NCBI RefSeq assembly: GCF_020177595.1
Contig: NZ_JAHTBL010000001.1
Span: 372,001 to 436,000 of the forward strand
Direction of reading: 5' to 3'
DNA length: 64,000 nt
From: Cognatishimia sp. MH4019
GTDB lineage: Bacteria; Pseudomonadota; Alphaproteobacteria; Rhodobacterales; Rhodobacteraceae
This document shows positions 52,666-61,296 of this stretch, in pieces. The notes beneath the pieces were generated by a model. That model saw only the letters and a program-made list of their open reading frames with translations. It made no database searches and was not told the DNA's origin. Positions within the stretch are counted from its first letter, which is position 1; every line of letters begins with the position of its first letter. The translations under genes were made by a program, and so were the position numbers.

Positions 52666-52934
52666 TGGATTTGAGCATGATTGACCGCAAGAACCTGCTG
52701 GCGGACAGCTATGCAATCGATGGGATCAGCGCGCCGGAATGCCGGTCGATCTTCCTGGATTGGGCGTTGAGCTTACCTGCCGGGGTGGACCCCAAGGCCG
52801 CGATTGACGTCGCTCTTGGCGCTTATGAAGCGGCGTATCCGGAGCATCCGATGACGGTGACCTTGCGTGAGGGTCTGCTTGAGGCGCGCGCGCCCAAGCG
52901 GCGCGGCGGGCGTGCGGCGCGGGTGCCGGACTAG
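52665..52934 (+). CDS. Hypothetical protein coupled to glnE
   Basis: An 89-residue soluble protein whose ATG overlaps the glnE stop codon (TGATG), with GGAGG upstream. It has an acidic N-terminal helical half (MDLSMIDRKNLLADSYAIDG), an aspartate/alanine-rich middle (GVDPKAAIDVALGAYEAAYPEHPM) and a basic tail (RAPKRRGGRAARVPD). Not recognised. Coupling suggests co-regulation with nitrogen control. A small GC hairpin (AGGGCG/CGCCCT, 52933-52948) follows. Confidence 0.7.
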   Translation: MDLSMIDRKNLLADSYAIDGISAPECRSIFLDWALSLPAGVDPKAAIDVALGAYEAAYPEHPMTVTLREGLLEARAPKRRGGRAARVPD

Positions 52935-53026
52935 GGCGGTGGCGCCCTCGGGCCTGACCTGTGGGTCCTTTTGGGTGAGAGATCCCTGGTCAAGCCGGGG
53001 ATAACGGGTGCTTGTGCGACGGCTGT

Positions 53027-53671
53027 TTATGAGCGCGGCAGAGCGGCGGCCTCTTTGGCGAGCTGTTCGACGCGCGCCCAGTCTTGCGCCGCAATCGCGT
53101 CTTTCGGGGCGACCCAGCTGCCGCCAACACAGAGCGTGTTGGACAAAGCAAGGTAATCCGGTGCGTTTTTCAGGGACACTCCGCCCGTCGGGCAGAACGA
53201 GACCTGCGGGATCGGCGCGCCGATTGCTTTGAGAGCGGGAACGCCACCATTGGCTTCTGCCGGGAAGAACTTTTGCACCGCATAGCCGCGCTCCAGCAGG
53301 GCCATGGCCTCCGACGCAGTGGCGGCACCGGGCAAAAGAGGGAGGTCGTGATCCTCGCAGGCGGCGAGCAGATGATCGGTCGCGCCGGGGGAGACGCCAA
53401 ATTGCGCGCCGGCCTCTTTGGCGGCTTTTACGTCATCGGGGGTCAGCAAGGTGCCAGCCCCCACAACGCCGCCTTCAACCTCGGCCATCGCGCGGATCGC
53501 GTCGAGGGCGGCAGGCGTGCGCAAGGTCACTTCCAGCGCGGGCAAGCCGCCAGCCACAAGCGCTTTGGCGAGCTCTTGGGCGGTGGCTGCGTCTTCCAGC
53601 ACCAGCACCGGGATCACCGGGGCGAGGGCGCAGATTTCAGCGCTGCGGCGGCTGGCATCCATCGGGGTCAT
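53027..53671 (-). CDS. eda: 2-dehydro-3-deoxyphosphogluconate aldolase
   Basis: Splits KDPG to pyruvate and glyceraldehyde 3-phosphate, the last step of the Entner-Doudoroff pathway; may also cleave 4-hydroxy-2-oxoglutarate. The 214-residue TIM barrel has catalytic Glu47 (LEVTLRT) and Schiff-base Lys134 (VQKFFPAE), and the phosphate loop CPTGGV. Start follows AAGGA. It lies 34 nt after edd in the same unit. Confidence 0.96.
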   Translation of the reverse strand: MTPMDASRRSAEICALAPVIPVLVLEDAATAQELAKALVAGGLPALEVTLRTPAALDAIRAMAEVEGGVVGAGTLLTPDDVKAAKEAGAQFGVSPGATDHLLAACEDHDLPLLPGAATASEAMALLERGYAVQKFFPAEANGGVPALKAIGAPIPQVSFCPTGGVSLKNAPDYLALSNTLCVGGSWVAPKDAIAAQDWARVEQLAKEAAALPRS

Positions 53672-53705
53672 GGGAACATCCTTTTTGGCTCGCGCATCCG
53701 CGCGT

Positions 53706-55511
53706 TTAAATCACAACGCCTGCGCCGTGGCTGGCGGGGCCTGCGGTCTGGCGGAAAATCTCGAACAGCTCGCGGCCGACACCGTGGCCATTGTTGCTGA
53801 GGTCTGGCGTCGCAGCGGGGCGATCGGCCACGCCTTCAGTCAGCACCGACAGTTCGCCTTTGACCGCATCGACGCGGATCAAATCACCATCCTGAACATG
53901 GGCCAAAAGCCCCCCATCCAGCGCTTCAGGAGAGACATGGATCGCCGATGGCACCTTGCCAGAGGCGCCCGACATGCGCCCGTCCGTGACCAAAGCCACC
54001 TTCAAGCCGCGATCCTGCAAGACCGCCAGCAGCGGCGTCAGGCTATGCAATTCTGGCATCCCATTGGCCTTTGGGCCTTGGAAACGCACGACGACGATGG
54101 TGTCTTCGGTAAACTCGCCGGCCTTGAAGGCGGCTTTCACGGCTTCCTGGCTTTCGAACACACGAGCCGGGGCTTCGATCACGTGCCGTTCAGGGGCGAC
54201 GGCAGAAACCTTCATCACGCCGAGGCCCAGATTGCCGGTCAGTTGTTTCATCCCGCCGGTGGGCTGGAACGGGTCATTGGTCGGGCGCAGGATCTTGGCG
54301 TTGAGTGTCTCACCTGCGCCGGGCTCCCACACGACGCCTGCATCGGACAGCTTCGGTTCAGAGCGATACTCTGCCATCGTGTCCCCGGCGACGCTTTTGG
54401 TGTCGTCATGGAGCAATCCGGCATCCAGAAGATCACCGATCATGAAGCCCAAGCCCCCGGCTGCGTGGAAATGGTTCACGTCTGCCAATCCGCTTGGATA
54501 GACCTTGGCCATCAGCGGCGTGGCCTCTGACAGCGCCTCAAAATCCGACATCTCCAACAACACGCCCGCAGCTTTCGCCATGGCGGGCAGGTGGATCAGA
54601 AGATTGGTGGAGCCACCCGTGGCCATCAGTCCGACAATGCCGTTCACAAACGCCTTCTCGTCCAGAATATCGCTGACGGGGCGGTAATCATTGCCAAGCG
54701 CAGTCATGGAGAGCGCCTTTTCCGTGCCCGCACGGGTCAATGCCTCGCGCAGGGGCGTGCCGGGATTGACGAAGCTGGCACCGGGCAGGTGGAGCCCCAT
54801 GAACTCCATCAGCATCTGATTGGAATTGGCCGTGCCGTAAAACGTGCAGGTGCCGGGGCCGTGATATGAGGCCATCTCGGCCTCCATCAGCTTGTCGCGG
54901 CCAATCTCGCCTGCAGCAAACTGCTGGCGCACGCGCGCTTTCTCATCATTGGGCAATCCGCTGACCATGGGACCTGCGGGCATGAAGATGCCGGGGATAT
55001 AGCCGAAGGTGGCCGCGGCGATGACCAGGCCGGGCACGATCTTGTCGCAGACACCCAGATAAACGGCGGCATCATAGGTGTTGTGGCTAAGTGAGACACC
55101 CGCAGCCAAAGCGATCACATCGCGCGAGAAAAGCGACAGCTCCATCCCGACCTGACCTTGGGTGACGCCGTCGCACATCGCAGGCACACCACCGGCCACT
55201 TGGGCGGTGCCACCAGCGGCGCGGGCGGCGTCGCGGATGATGTCGGGGTATTTCTCAAACGGCTGATGGGCGGAGAGCATGTCGTTATACGCCGTCACGA
55301 TCCCGATATTGGGCGCGCGGTCACCCACAAGGCTGTCCTTGTCACCGCCCATGGCCGCATAGGCATGGGCCTGATTGCCGCAAGACAGATGCGCACGGCG
55401 GGGGCCATCCTCGGCAGCGCGGCGCATCCGGTCGAGATAGACCTCGCGCGCAGAGCGGCTGCGTTCGATGATTGTTTGGGTCACGGTGTGAACGGTCGCG
55501 TTAAGAGGCAT
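53706..55511 (-). CDS. edd: Phosphogluconate dehydratase
   Basis: An iron-sulfur dehydratase that converts 6-phosphogluconate to KDPG. The 601-residue IlvD/Edd-family protein shows [77 protein letters not shown] and [21 protein letters not shown]. Together with eda it gives the roseobacter glucose route. A LacI-type operator lies 55 nt upstream of its start. Confidence 0.97.
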   Translation of the reverse strand: MPLNATVHTVTQTIIERSRSAREVYLDRMRRAAEDGPRRAHLSCGNQAHAYAAMGGDKDSLVGDRAPNIGIVTAYNDMLSAHQPFEKYPDIIRDAARAAGGTAQVAGGVPAMCDGVTQGQVGMELSLFSRDVIALAAGVSLSHNTYDAAVYLGVCDKIVPGLVIAAATFGYIPGIFMPAGPMVSGLPNDEKARVRQQFAAGEIGRDKLMEAEMASYHGPGTCTFYGTANSNQMLMEFMGLHLPGASFVNPGTPLREALTRAGTEKALSMTALGNDYRPVSDILDEKAFVNGIVGLMATGGSTNLLIHLPAMAKAAGVLLEMSDFEALSEATPLMAKVYPSGLADVNHFHAAGGLGFMIGDLLDAGLLHDDTKSVAGDTMAEYRSEPKLSDAGVVWEPGAGETLNAKILRPTNDPFQPTGGMKQLTGNLGLGVMKVSAVAPERHVIEAPARVFESQEAVKAAFKAGEFTEDTIVVVRFQGPKANGMPELHSLTPLLAVLQDRGLKVALVTDGRMSGASGKVPSAIHVSPEALDGGLLAHVQDGDLIRVDAVKGELSVLTEGVADRPAATPDLSNNGHGVGRELFEIFRQTAGPASHGAGVVI

Positions 55512-55566
55512 GTGTCACGAATCCTTGCAAGGCGCGATGCGGCGAGGGCTTTTCTGAACAATAGCT

Positions 55567-55580
55567 TGTTAGCGCTAACA
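55567..55580. promoter_or_regulatory. LacI-family operator upstream of edd
   Basis: TGTTAGCGCTAACA, a 14-bp perfect palindrome with the central CGCG-like pyrimidine-CG-purine step typical of LacI/GalR-family operators, 55 nt before the edd start. No LacI gene is in the window, so the regulator is encoded elsewhere. Confidence 0.7.
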
Positions 55581-55720
55581 GTTCCAGTACTAATCCCACT
55601 CAGCACTGCATATGCTGCATAGCGGCTTTTCCGAATTGTTGGTTTTCGATCGGTCAGCAATGCTTACCTTGGTTATGCGGGAGGACATAACATACTCAAT
55701 ACAGCGAAGGTATGACCGCT

Positions 55721-55882
55721 ATGAAACAAGATATCTACACAACCGATGGCGCTCTCGACATGCAGGCAATCGAACTTCGGGCCCGCCAGTTGCGCGCGGA
55801 TGCAACCCGCAACGCCGTGCTTGCCCTGATCGCATGGTTCAAGCCAAAATCGGGCGTTGCCAAAGGCACGCAAAGCGCCTGA
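55721..55882 (+). CDS. Small conserved-looking protein (RSP_7527-type pattern)
   Basis: A 53-residue protein starting at ATG 55721 (AAGG at 55707-55710; an in-frame ATG at 55712 is an alternative). It begins MKQDIYTTDGALDM and has the helical motif IELRARQLRADATR followed by a hydrophobic patch NAVLALIAWF. I recall small Rhodobacteraceae proteins of this pattern with no known function. Codon use is that of a real gene, and a terminator follows. Confidence 0.65.
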   Translation: MKQDIYTTDGALDMQAIELRARQLRADATRNAVLALIAWFKPKSGVAKGTQSA

Positions 55883-55930
55883 ATCAGACATAGATCGCGG
55901 CAAAAAGCTGCTGTGAACGTCTTAAGAAGA

Positions 55931-55955
55931 CCGCGCGCTCGTCGCGCGGTTTTCT
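55931..55955 (+). terminator. Intrinsic terminator after the 53-residue gene
   Basis: CCGCGCG (55931-55937), a 5-nt loop, CGCGCGG (55943-55949), then TTTTC. Confidence 0.88.
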
Positions 55956-56051
55956 CATTTTAGACAAATTTGAGAGGCAATTTTCCTATCGCAGGCGTGA
56001 CCTGCCGACCAGAACGGTCGTCCCAAATTGGGCTGAGCCCAGAGGTGAGAT

Positions 56052-56693
56052 ATGAAATTTGTGCGCTCCCTAGTGCTTCTCATGGTTGGTGTAACCCTTT
56101 CGGCTTGTGCGACCGTAGACACGGCGTCGCGTAACGCGCCACTGGGCACCAGCCCGATTGAGACCGCTGCCGTTCAGCAAGTGGTCAAACCTTCTTTTGA
56201 TGTGCAAAGCGTGTCGGTCGTCGTGCCGAAAACGCTGAAAGTGTCCGAGGCCAATCTTTATTACCCTGTCGGTGATATTGTCTGGCGCGAAGATCGCGGT
56301 GGCGATCGCCATGCACAGGTCAGTGCGATCGTCTCGCAAGCCGCCGGTCTTGCGACCGCAGGCATGAAAGGTCGCCAGCCCGTGATAGTCGATATTCAGG
56401 TCGACCGGTTCCATTCACTGTCCGAAAAGGCGCGGTATTCCGTGGGCGGGGTGCATAACGTTGTGTTCCGCATGGCTGTGCGCGATGCACAGACCAAAGC
56501 CTTTATCGTGAAGCCCTACCGGATAAACACCGATCTGCGCGGCTATGGCGGTGCAAGGGCAATCGAGGCCGAGCGCGAAGGCCAGACCCAGAAGGTGCGC
56601 ATCATCGGCCATCTGAGCCAGGTCATTGCGCAGGAGCTGTCCAAGCCGATCCCGGTCACTCCGGATTTGTTGCTCTCGCAATTGGCGCGCTAA
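56052..56693 (+). CDS. DUF6778-type lipoprotein
   Basis: A 213-residue lipoprotein with signal peptide and lipobox LSAC (Cys19). The mature protein has a beta-rich middle (VSVVVPKTLKVSEANLYYP...) and ends with a helix of IGHLSQVIAQELS type. It fits a Rhodobacteraceae lipoprotein family (DUF6778) known only by sequence; that name is from memory. A hairpin that covers the start of the next gene follows 29 nt after its stop. Confidence 0.75.
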   Translation: MKFVRSLVLLMVGVTLSACATVDTASRNAPLGTSPIETAAVQQVVKPSFDVQSVSVVVPKTLKVSEANLYYPVGDIVWREDRGGDRHAQVSAIVSQAAGLATAGMKGRQPVIVDIQVDRFHSLSEKARYSVGGVHNVVFRMAVRDAQTKAFIVKPYRINTDLRGYGGARAIEAEREGQTQKVRIIGHLSQVIAQELSKPIPVTPDLLLSQLAR

Positions 56694-56722
56694 GCGCTTT
56701 CCCCCACGCAGAACTCACAGTA

Positions 56723-56747
56723 AGAGGGCGCCATGACAGCGCCCTCT
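56723..56747 (+). promoter_or_regulatory. Hairpin covering the ribosome binding site and ATG of the methyltransferase gene
   Basis: AGAGGGCGC (56723-56731) pairs perfectly with GCGCCCTCT (56739-56747) across a 7-nt loop that holds the start codon (56733-56735); TTT follows. It has the shape of an intrinsic terminator of the upstream gene but also hides the AGAGGG ribosome binding site of the next gene, so it could act in translational control. Confidence 0.7.
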
Positions 56748-57932
56748 TTTCCCGTGATCCGCCTGAAACCCAAAGCCAACCCGCGCCCCGTACGGTTTGG
56801 CGCGCCTTGGGTTTACGCCGATGATATCGTCACCGACCGCCGCACCAAGGCGCTTGAGCCGGGCAGTTTTGCGCATCTTGAGGATGCCAATCGCACCTAT
56901 CTGGCGACGGTGACGGTCAACCCGGCTTCCAAGATTTTCGCCCGCGTGATGGCGCGGGATGCGGATGTGGTGATTGACGCAGATTGGATTGAGGCGCGCG
57001 TGGCCGCGGCGCTGGCCCATCGGGAGCGGCTATATGATACGCCATTCTACCGTTTGATCCATGCGGAGGCCGACGGCTTTCCCGGCGTTATCGTGGACCG
57101 CTTCGGCGACACGCTGGTTCTGCAACCCAACGCGGCTTGGGCGGATGCGATGGCGGACAGTCTGGCCGCCGCATTGGCGAAGGTTAGCGGCTGCACGACT
57201 GTGTTGAAGAATGCCAGCGGACGCACGCGCAGCCTTGAAGGGCTGGACGATGTGGATACGGTTTTGATCGGGCAGGCGCCTACCGCCCCGCTGCAGGTTC
57301 CGATGAATGGCGCGACCTATATGGCGGATGTCACGGGCGGCCAGAAGACCGGGCTTTTCTTCGATCAACGCCCCAACCACGCGTTTGTCCAACGGCTGAG
57401 CGACGGGGCGGATGTGCTGGACGTTTTCTCTCATGTGGGTGGGTTTTCGTTGGCGGCGCTGGCCGCTGGTGCGCGCAGTGCGACCGCCGTTGACGGCTCC
57501 GCCGCAGCGCTTGAACTGGCCGATCAAGGCGCGCAGGCGATGGGTGTAGCTGACCGCTATACGACCCGCAAAGGCGATGCGTTCGACACACTGGCTGCGC
57601 TGCAGTCCGAGGGGGCGCAGTTTGACGTGGTGGTTTGCGATCCGCCTGCTTTCGCCCCTTCGAAATCGGCGCTGGATCGTGGTCTGCGCGCCTATGACCG
57701 CGTGGCGCGCCTGGCGTCGCTTTTGGTGAAGCCGGGCGGCTATCTGGTGCTCTGCTCATGCAGCCATGCCGCTGATCTGGACGCGTTCCGGGCTGCGTGT
57801 ACCCGTGGCATTGGCAAGGCCGGGCGGGTCGGGCAGCTGATTTACACGGGGTTTGCCGGGGCTGATCATCCGCAACTGCCGAGCCTTGCGGAAAGCGGCT
57901 ATCTGAAAGCGCTGGCCTACCGGTTGACATGA
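56733..57932 (+). CDS. RlmI-like class I SAM-dependent rRNA methyltransferase (RSP_2647 type)
   Basis: A 399-residue RNA m5C methyltransferase of the RlmI/YccW family. N-terminal PUA domain (about residues 8-75, RLKPKANPRPVRFGAPWVYADD), a central domain with GFPGVIVDRFGDTLVLQ, and the SAM domain with GLFFDQRPNH, VLDVFSHVGGFSLAALAAGA and CDPPAFAPSK; the catalytic Cys is probably in LCSCSH. The family name RSP_2647 is recalled from Rhodobacter. Its stop overlaps the PIN gene by 4 nt. Confidence 0.9.
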   Translation: MTAPSFPVIRLKPKANPRPVRFGAPWVYADDIVTDRRTKALEPGSFAHLEDANRTYLATVTVNPASKIFARVMARDADVVIDADWIEARVAAALAHRERLYDTPFYRLIHAEADGFPGVIVDRFGDTLVLQPNAAWADAMADSLAAALAKVSGCTTVLKNASGRTRSLEGLDDVDTVLIGQAPTAPLQVPMNGATYMADVTGGQKTGLFFDQRPNHAFVQRLSDGADVLDVFSHVGGFSLAALAAGARSATAVDGSAAALELADQGAQAMGVADRYTTRKGDAFDTLAALQSEGAQFDVVVCDPPAFAPSKSALDRGLRAYDRVARLASLLVKPGGYLVLCSCSHAADLDAFRAACTRGIGKAGRVGQLIYTGFAGADHPQLPSLAESGYLKALAYRLT

Positions 57933-58483
57933 AGGTTCTGCTGGACGCCTGCGTGATCTACCCCACGGTGATGCGCGAGATGCTGATCGGGGCGGCGCGT
58001 GCTGGGCTTTACCAGCCGCTCTGGTCCGCGCGCATTCTTGAGGAATGGGCGCGCGCGGCCAGCAAACTTGGCCCGGAGGGCGAGTCGGTGGCGCGCGGCG
58101 AGATCGCGCTTCTGCAAGTAGGATTTCCCCGCGCCGAGATTGCACCGCACCAAGGGCTTGAGCAACGTCTCTGGCTGCCGGATCCCAATGATATACATGT
58201 TTTGGCCGCCGCCATCGCAGGCTCTGCCGATCTGATCGTGACCAGTAACGCCAAGGACTTTCCGCGTGGGTTACTTGCCGAAGAAGGGCTGAGCCGCGCC
58301 GATCCGGACGGCTTTCTGTTGGGTTTTCTGGAGGCCAACCCGGAGATTATGACAGGCATCGCAGAGGCTGTCCGCCGCGAGGCAGAACGGCTGTCAGGAG
58401 AGGCTTGGACAATCCGCCGCCTTATGAAAAAGGCCAGGCTATCCCGGCTTGGCAAAGCGCTGGAGGCGCGGGGCGGGATTTAG
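57929..58483 (+). CDS. PIN-domain protein (RSP_2648 type), no antitoxin partner
   Basis: A 184-residue PIN-fold protein with the first acidic residue at Asp6 (VLLDACVIYP), an EEW pair at about residues 38-40, Asp in LPDPNDIHVLAAA and TSNAKDFP (Asn/Asp). These four acidic positions form the metal site of PIN ribonucleases. No antitoxin gene lies next to it; it overlaps the RNA methyltransferase gene by ATGA instead, which suggests a role in RNA processing rather than toxin-antitoxin. A C-terminal extension of about 50 residues is basic. Confidence 0.85.
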   Translation: MKVLLDACVIYPTVMREMLIGAARAGLYQPLWSARILEEWARAASKLGPEGESVARGEIALLQVGFPRAEIAPHQGLEQRLWLPDPNDIHVLAAAIAGSADLIVTSNAKDFPRGLLAEEGLSRADPDGFLLGFLEANPEIMTGIAEAVRREAERLSGEAWTIRRLMKKARLSRLGKALEARGGI

Positions 58484-58504
58484 GTATTTTGAGACAAAAG
58501 AAGC

Positions 58505-59194
58505 CTAGGTCTGCGCCTGCCATTTCGCCTCAAGCGCTTCAATCGCGCGGATGCGTTCGTGGGTTTTGGGGTGGCTCATCAGCCAGGCAGGGACCGCGCC
58601 GGCGCGCGATTGGGTCAGCTCTTCAAGCTTTTCAAAGAGCGATTTCTGGGCAGCTGTGCCGATGCCGGTTTTGACAAGCAAAGCGCTGGCATACGCGTCG
58701 GCTTCATACTCGTCAGAGCGTGAGAGCCGCGCGGTCAGAAGGGTTGTCATACCGTTTGCAATCCACACGCCGATACCGGGCAGAAAGCGGCTCAGCACCA
58801 TGGCGAGCACTGTGCGCAGGGCGTTTTGACCTGAGAAGTCGATCATCCGGCGGCGCGAATGGCCTAAGGCGACATGGCCCAGCTCATGCGCGATGACAGA
58901 CGCCATTTCTTCGCCCGACACCACGCCTTGCTGGTACTTGCGAAAGAACCCACGGGTGATGAAAATGCGCCCATCGGGCGCGGCGAGGCCGTTGACGGGG
59001 TCGATCTCATAGATGTGGACCTTGATGCGGTCCAGATCGAGGGCGGCGGCCATCCGGTCGGTCAGCTTTTTAAGACGCGGGTCGGCCAGTTCGGTCGACT
59101 TCGCGTCAAGCTCCTTGGCGGTGCGCCAAGCGGAAAAGCGATAGAGGATCAGTCCGTAGAGAACGGCCAGAATGATGGGTGCGATTTTCAACAT
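58505..59194 (-). CDS. M48 family metallopeptidase
   Basis: A 229-residue membrane-anchored zinc protease. N-terminal membrane helix (residues 5-22, APIILAVLYGLILYRFSA), zinc motif HELGHVALGH (His103, Glu104, His107) and the third-ligand helix RSDEYEADAYASALL. This resembles HtpX or BepA-type quality-control proteases. Short for the family. Confidence 0.9.
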   Translation of the reverse strand: MLKIAPIILAVLYGLILYRFSAWRTAKELDAKSTELADPRLKKLTDRMAAALDLDRIKVHIYEIDPVNGLAAPDGRIFITRGFFRKYQQGVVSGEEMASVIAHELGHVALGHSRRRMIDFSGQNALRTVLAMVLSRFLPGIGVWIANGMTTLLTARLSRSDEYEADAYASALLVKTGIGTAAQKSLFEKLEELTQSRAGAVPAWLMSHPKTHERIRAIEALEAKWQAQT

Positions 59195-59240
59195 GACCTA
59201 GATATGGGGCGCGGGCAGGGGGCTGACAATGACCTCTGCG

Positions 59241-59924
59241 TTATTGCAACAGGGATTTCGCAAGCTCTGTGGCGCGCGCAGGTTCGATCTGCCAGCAGGT
59301 GGCCACCTCAAAGCCCAGGCGCGCGCGGCGTTGTTCAGGTGTCAACCGCGTTGGGGGCAGATCGAAGACAAGCGCATCGACGCGGGCCTCGTCCCAATCC
59401 AGCAGGCAGATGCGGCCATCTGTGCACCTGATGAGATTGCTGGCGGTCAGATCGCCATGAACAACGGCAACGGGCATGTCGGCCAGTATCGCCCAAGCGT
59501 TTCGACAGGCATGAACCAGCTCGGCAGGCATCAGGCTAAGGTCGATATCGCCGCTGGTGTCGTTCTGGCAGAGCGCGAAGGCCGAGCAGAAACCGGGGCG
59601 CTGTGGCGCGTCTAAAACGGGGAGCTGGATGGCGCCTGCGTCATAGGCCGACACCGGTATGCCCTCGACGAAGGGCTCGCATGTCCAACCCTGTTCAATC
59701 AAGCGACCCGACAGGCTTGGCTTGAGGAGTGGCGCGCAAAGGGCCGGTGGAAGCTGCGCAAAGACGCCCTTCAGCCATGCCAGCGCTTTTGCAGAGCGCC
59801 GTGTTGATTTGAAGACAAGATCGCCTTGGGTCCGGCGCAACCGCAACACTTGATTCCTGTGACCGCCTTCAAGCGGCTCCAGCGCGCCCTCCACGCCCCA
59901 AAGATGGAGCGGCGGGCCGTTCAC
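59241..59924 (-). CDS. APH/choline-kinase-fold phosphotransferase
   Basis: A 227-residue protein with Lys39 in an ATP-anchor strand (LVFKS), catalytic HGDLTASN (His156, Asp158, Asn163) and metal-binding LLDWDEA (Asp176, Asp178). The N-terminal lobe is shorter than in aminoglycoside phosphotransferases; the substrate is unknown and could be a small sugar or lipid head group. Overlaps the VWA gene by 4 nt. Confidence 0.8.
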   Translation of the reverse strand: MNGPPLHLWGVEGALEPLEGGHRNQVLRLRRTQGDLVFKSTRRSAKALAWLKGVFAQLPPALCAPLLKPSLSGRLIEQGWTCEPFVEGIPVSAYDAGAIQLPVLDAPQRPGFCSAFALCQNDTSGDIDLSLMPAELVHACRNAWAILADMPVAVVHGDLTASNLIRCTDGRICLLDWDEARVDALVFDLPPTRLTPEQRRARLGFEVATCWQIEPARATELAKSLLQ

Positions 59925-61105
59925 CTTGTCAGCGCTTTCATCCCGCGCGCGATGCCGTCCAGCGTCATCGGCACCATGCGGTCGGGGAAAATCTCTTGAA
60001 TCATGGCGATAGACTGGGTGTAGCTCCAGTATTTCTCAGGCACCGGGTTGATCCAGAGGTGATCGGGCCACTGATCGCAGGCGCGCTGCAGCCATGTGGA
60101 TCCGGCCTCGGCGTTCCAGTGTTCGTTTGCACCGCCGGGATAGGCGACCTCGTAGGGGGACATCGACGCGTCGCCGACGAAGATGCATTTGTAGTCCGAG
60201 CCGTAGGTGCGCAAGACGTCCCATGTGGGGGTTTGGGCATCCCAGCGGCGGCGATTGTCGCGCCATACACCTTCATAAAGGCAGTTGTGGAAGTAGAAAT
60301 GTTCGAGATGTTTGAACTCTGCGCGGGCGGCGGAGAACAGCTCTTCCAGCACCCGGATATGCGGGTCCATTGAGCCGCCGACATCGAAGAAAAGCAGCAC
60401 TTTGACGGCGTTGCGGCGTTCGGGGCGGGTTTTGACGTCGAGATAGCCGTGTTCGGCCGTGGCGCGGATAGTGCCGTCGAGGTCAAGCTCATCCGCCGCC
60501 CCGTCGCGGGCCCAGCGACGCAGGCGTTTAAGCGCGACCTTGATGTTGCGTGTGCCAAGTTCAACTGTGTCGTCCAAGTCCTTGAATTCGCGCTTGTCCC
60601 AGACCTTGACCGCACGCTGGTGGCGGCTTTCCTTCTGGCCGATCCGCATGCCTTCGGGGTTGTAGCCATAGGCACCGAAGGGCGAGGTGCCGGCGGTGCC
60701 GATCCACTTATTGCCGCCCTGATGGCGGCCTTCCTGTTCTTTGAGCCGCTCCTTGAGTGTCTCCATCAGCTTGTCGAAGCCACCTAATGCTTGGATCTCG
60801 GCTTTTTCTTCCTCGGAGAGGTGCTTTTCGGCCATCTTTTCCAGCCAGTCAGCGGGGATATCAACGGCCTCGATCACCTGCTCGAAACTGATTTGGTCGA
60901 GCCCTTCAAAGGCGGTGGCAAAAGCCCGGTCGAACTTGTCGATATTGCGCTCGTCTTTAACCATGGAGGTGCGGGCGAGGTAGTAGAACGCCTCGATGTC
61001 GTAGGTCGCAAGGCCCGCTTTCATGCCTTCCAGAAAGCTGAGATATTCGCGCAAGGAGACGGGAACGCCGCCCTTTCGAAGTGTCTCGAAGAAGGGCAGA
61101 AACAT
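59921..61105 (-). CDS. VWA-domain (CoxE-like) protein
   Basis: A 394-residue soluble protein. The N-terminal half is helical (for example FLPFFETLRKGGVPVSLREYL) and the C-terminal von Willebrand A domain has the MIDAS-like DVGGS at residues 241-245 with a complete DxGxS. CoxE-like proteins act with a MoxR-type AAA ATPase in assembly of enzymes and membrane complexes; no MoxR gene is in the window, so the partner lies elsewhere. Overlaps the kinase-fold gene by 4 nt. Confidence 0.87.
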   Translation of the reverse strand: MFLPFFETLRKGGVPVSLREYLSFLEGMKAGLATYDIEAFYYLARTSMVKDERNIDKFDRAFATAFEGLDQISFEQVIEAVDIPADWLEKMAEKHLSEEEKAEIQALGGFDKLMETLKERLKEQEGRHQGGNKWIGTAGTSPFGAYGYNPEGMRIGQKESRHQRAVKVWDKREFKDLDDTVELGTRNIKVALKRLRRWARDGAADELDLDGTIRATAEHGYLDVKTRPERRNAVKVLLFFDVGGSMDPHIRVLEELFSAARAEFKHLEHFYFHNCLYEGVWRDNRRRWDAQTPTWDVLRTYGSDYKCIFVGDASMSPYEVAYPGGANEHWNAEAGSTWLQRACDQWPDHLWINPVPEKYWSYTQSIAMIQEIFPDRMVPMTLDGIARGMKALTR

Positions 61106-61110
61106 CGCCG

Positions 61111-61293
61111 TTACCCCAGCCGGATATAGATCACGAGCGCCAGCACCGTGACGACGAACCCGATCACGCCGTAAACCAGCGCGAAATGTGCGATATCAAA
61201 GCGCGAGCCTTTGCGGGCGCGCGCTCTGAAGGCACCGACGCTTGCACCGACCAGTAAACCCGCAATAAGGATGGTCAGCACTTGGGGCGTCAT
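61111..61293 (-). CDS. Small two-helix membrane protein
   Basis: A 60-residue protein with two helices (about residues 5-24, VLTILIAGLLVGASVGAF, and 36-58, FALVYGVIGFVVTVLALVIYIRL) separated by a basic loop (RARARKGSRF). Lies between the VWA gene (5 nt) and the DUF2927 gene (3 nt), so it is in the same unit. Family unknown. Confidence 0.75.
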   Translation of the reverse strand: MTPQVLTILIAGLLVGASVGAFRARARKGSRFDIAHFALVYGVIGFVVTVLALVIYIRLG

Positions 61294-61296
61294 GGG

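Noticed and set aside
57929-58483. VapBC-type toxin-antitoxin module
   Set aside because: No antitoxin frame lies up- or downstream; the neighbour is an RNA methyltransferase gene.
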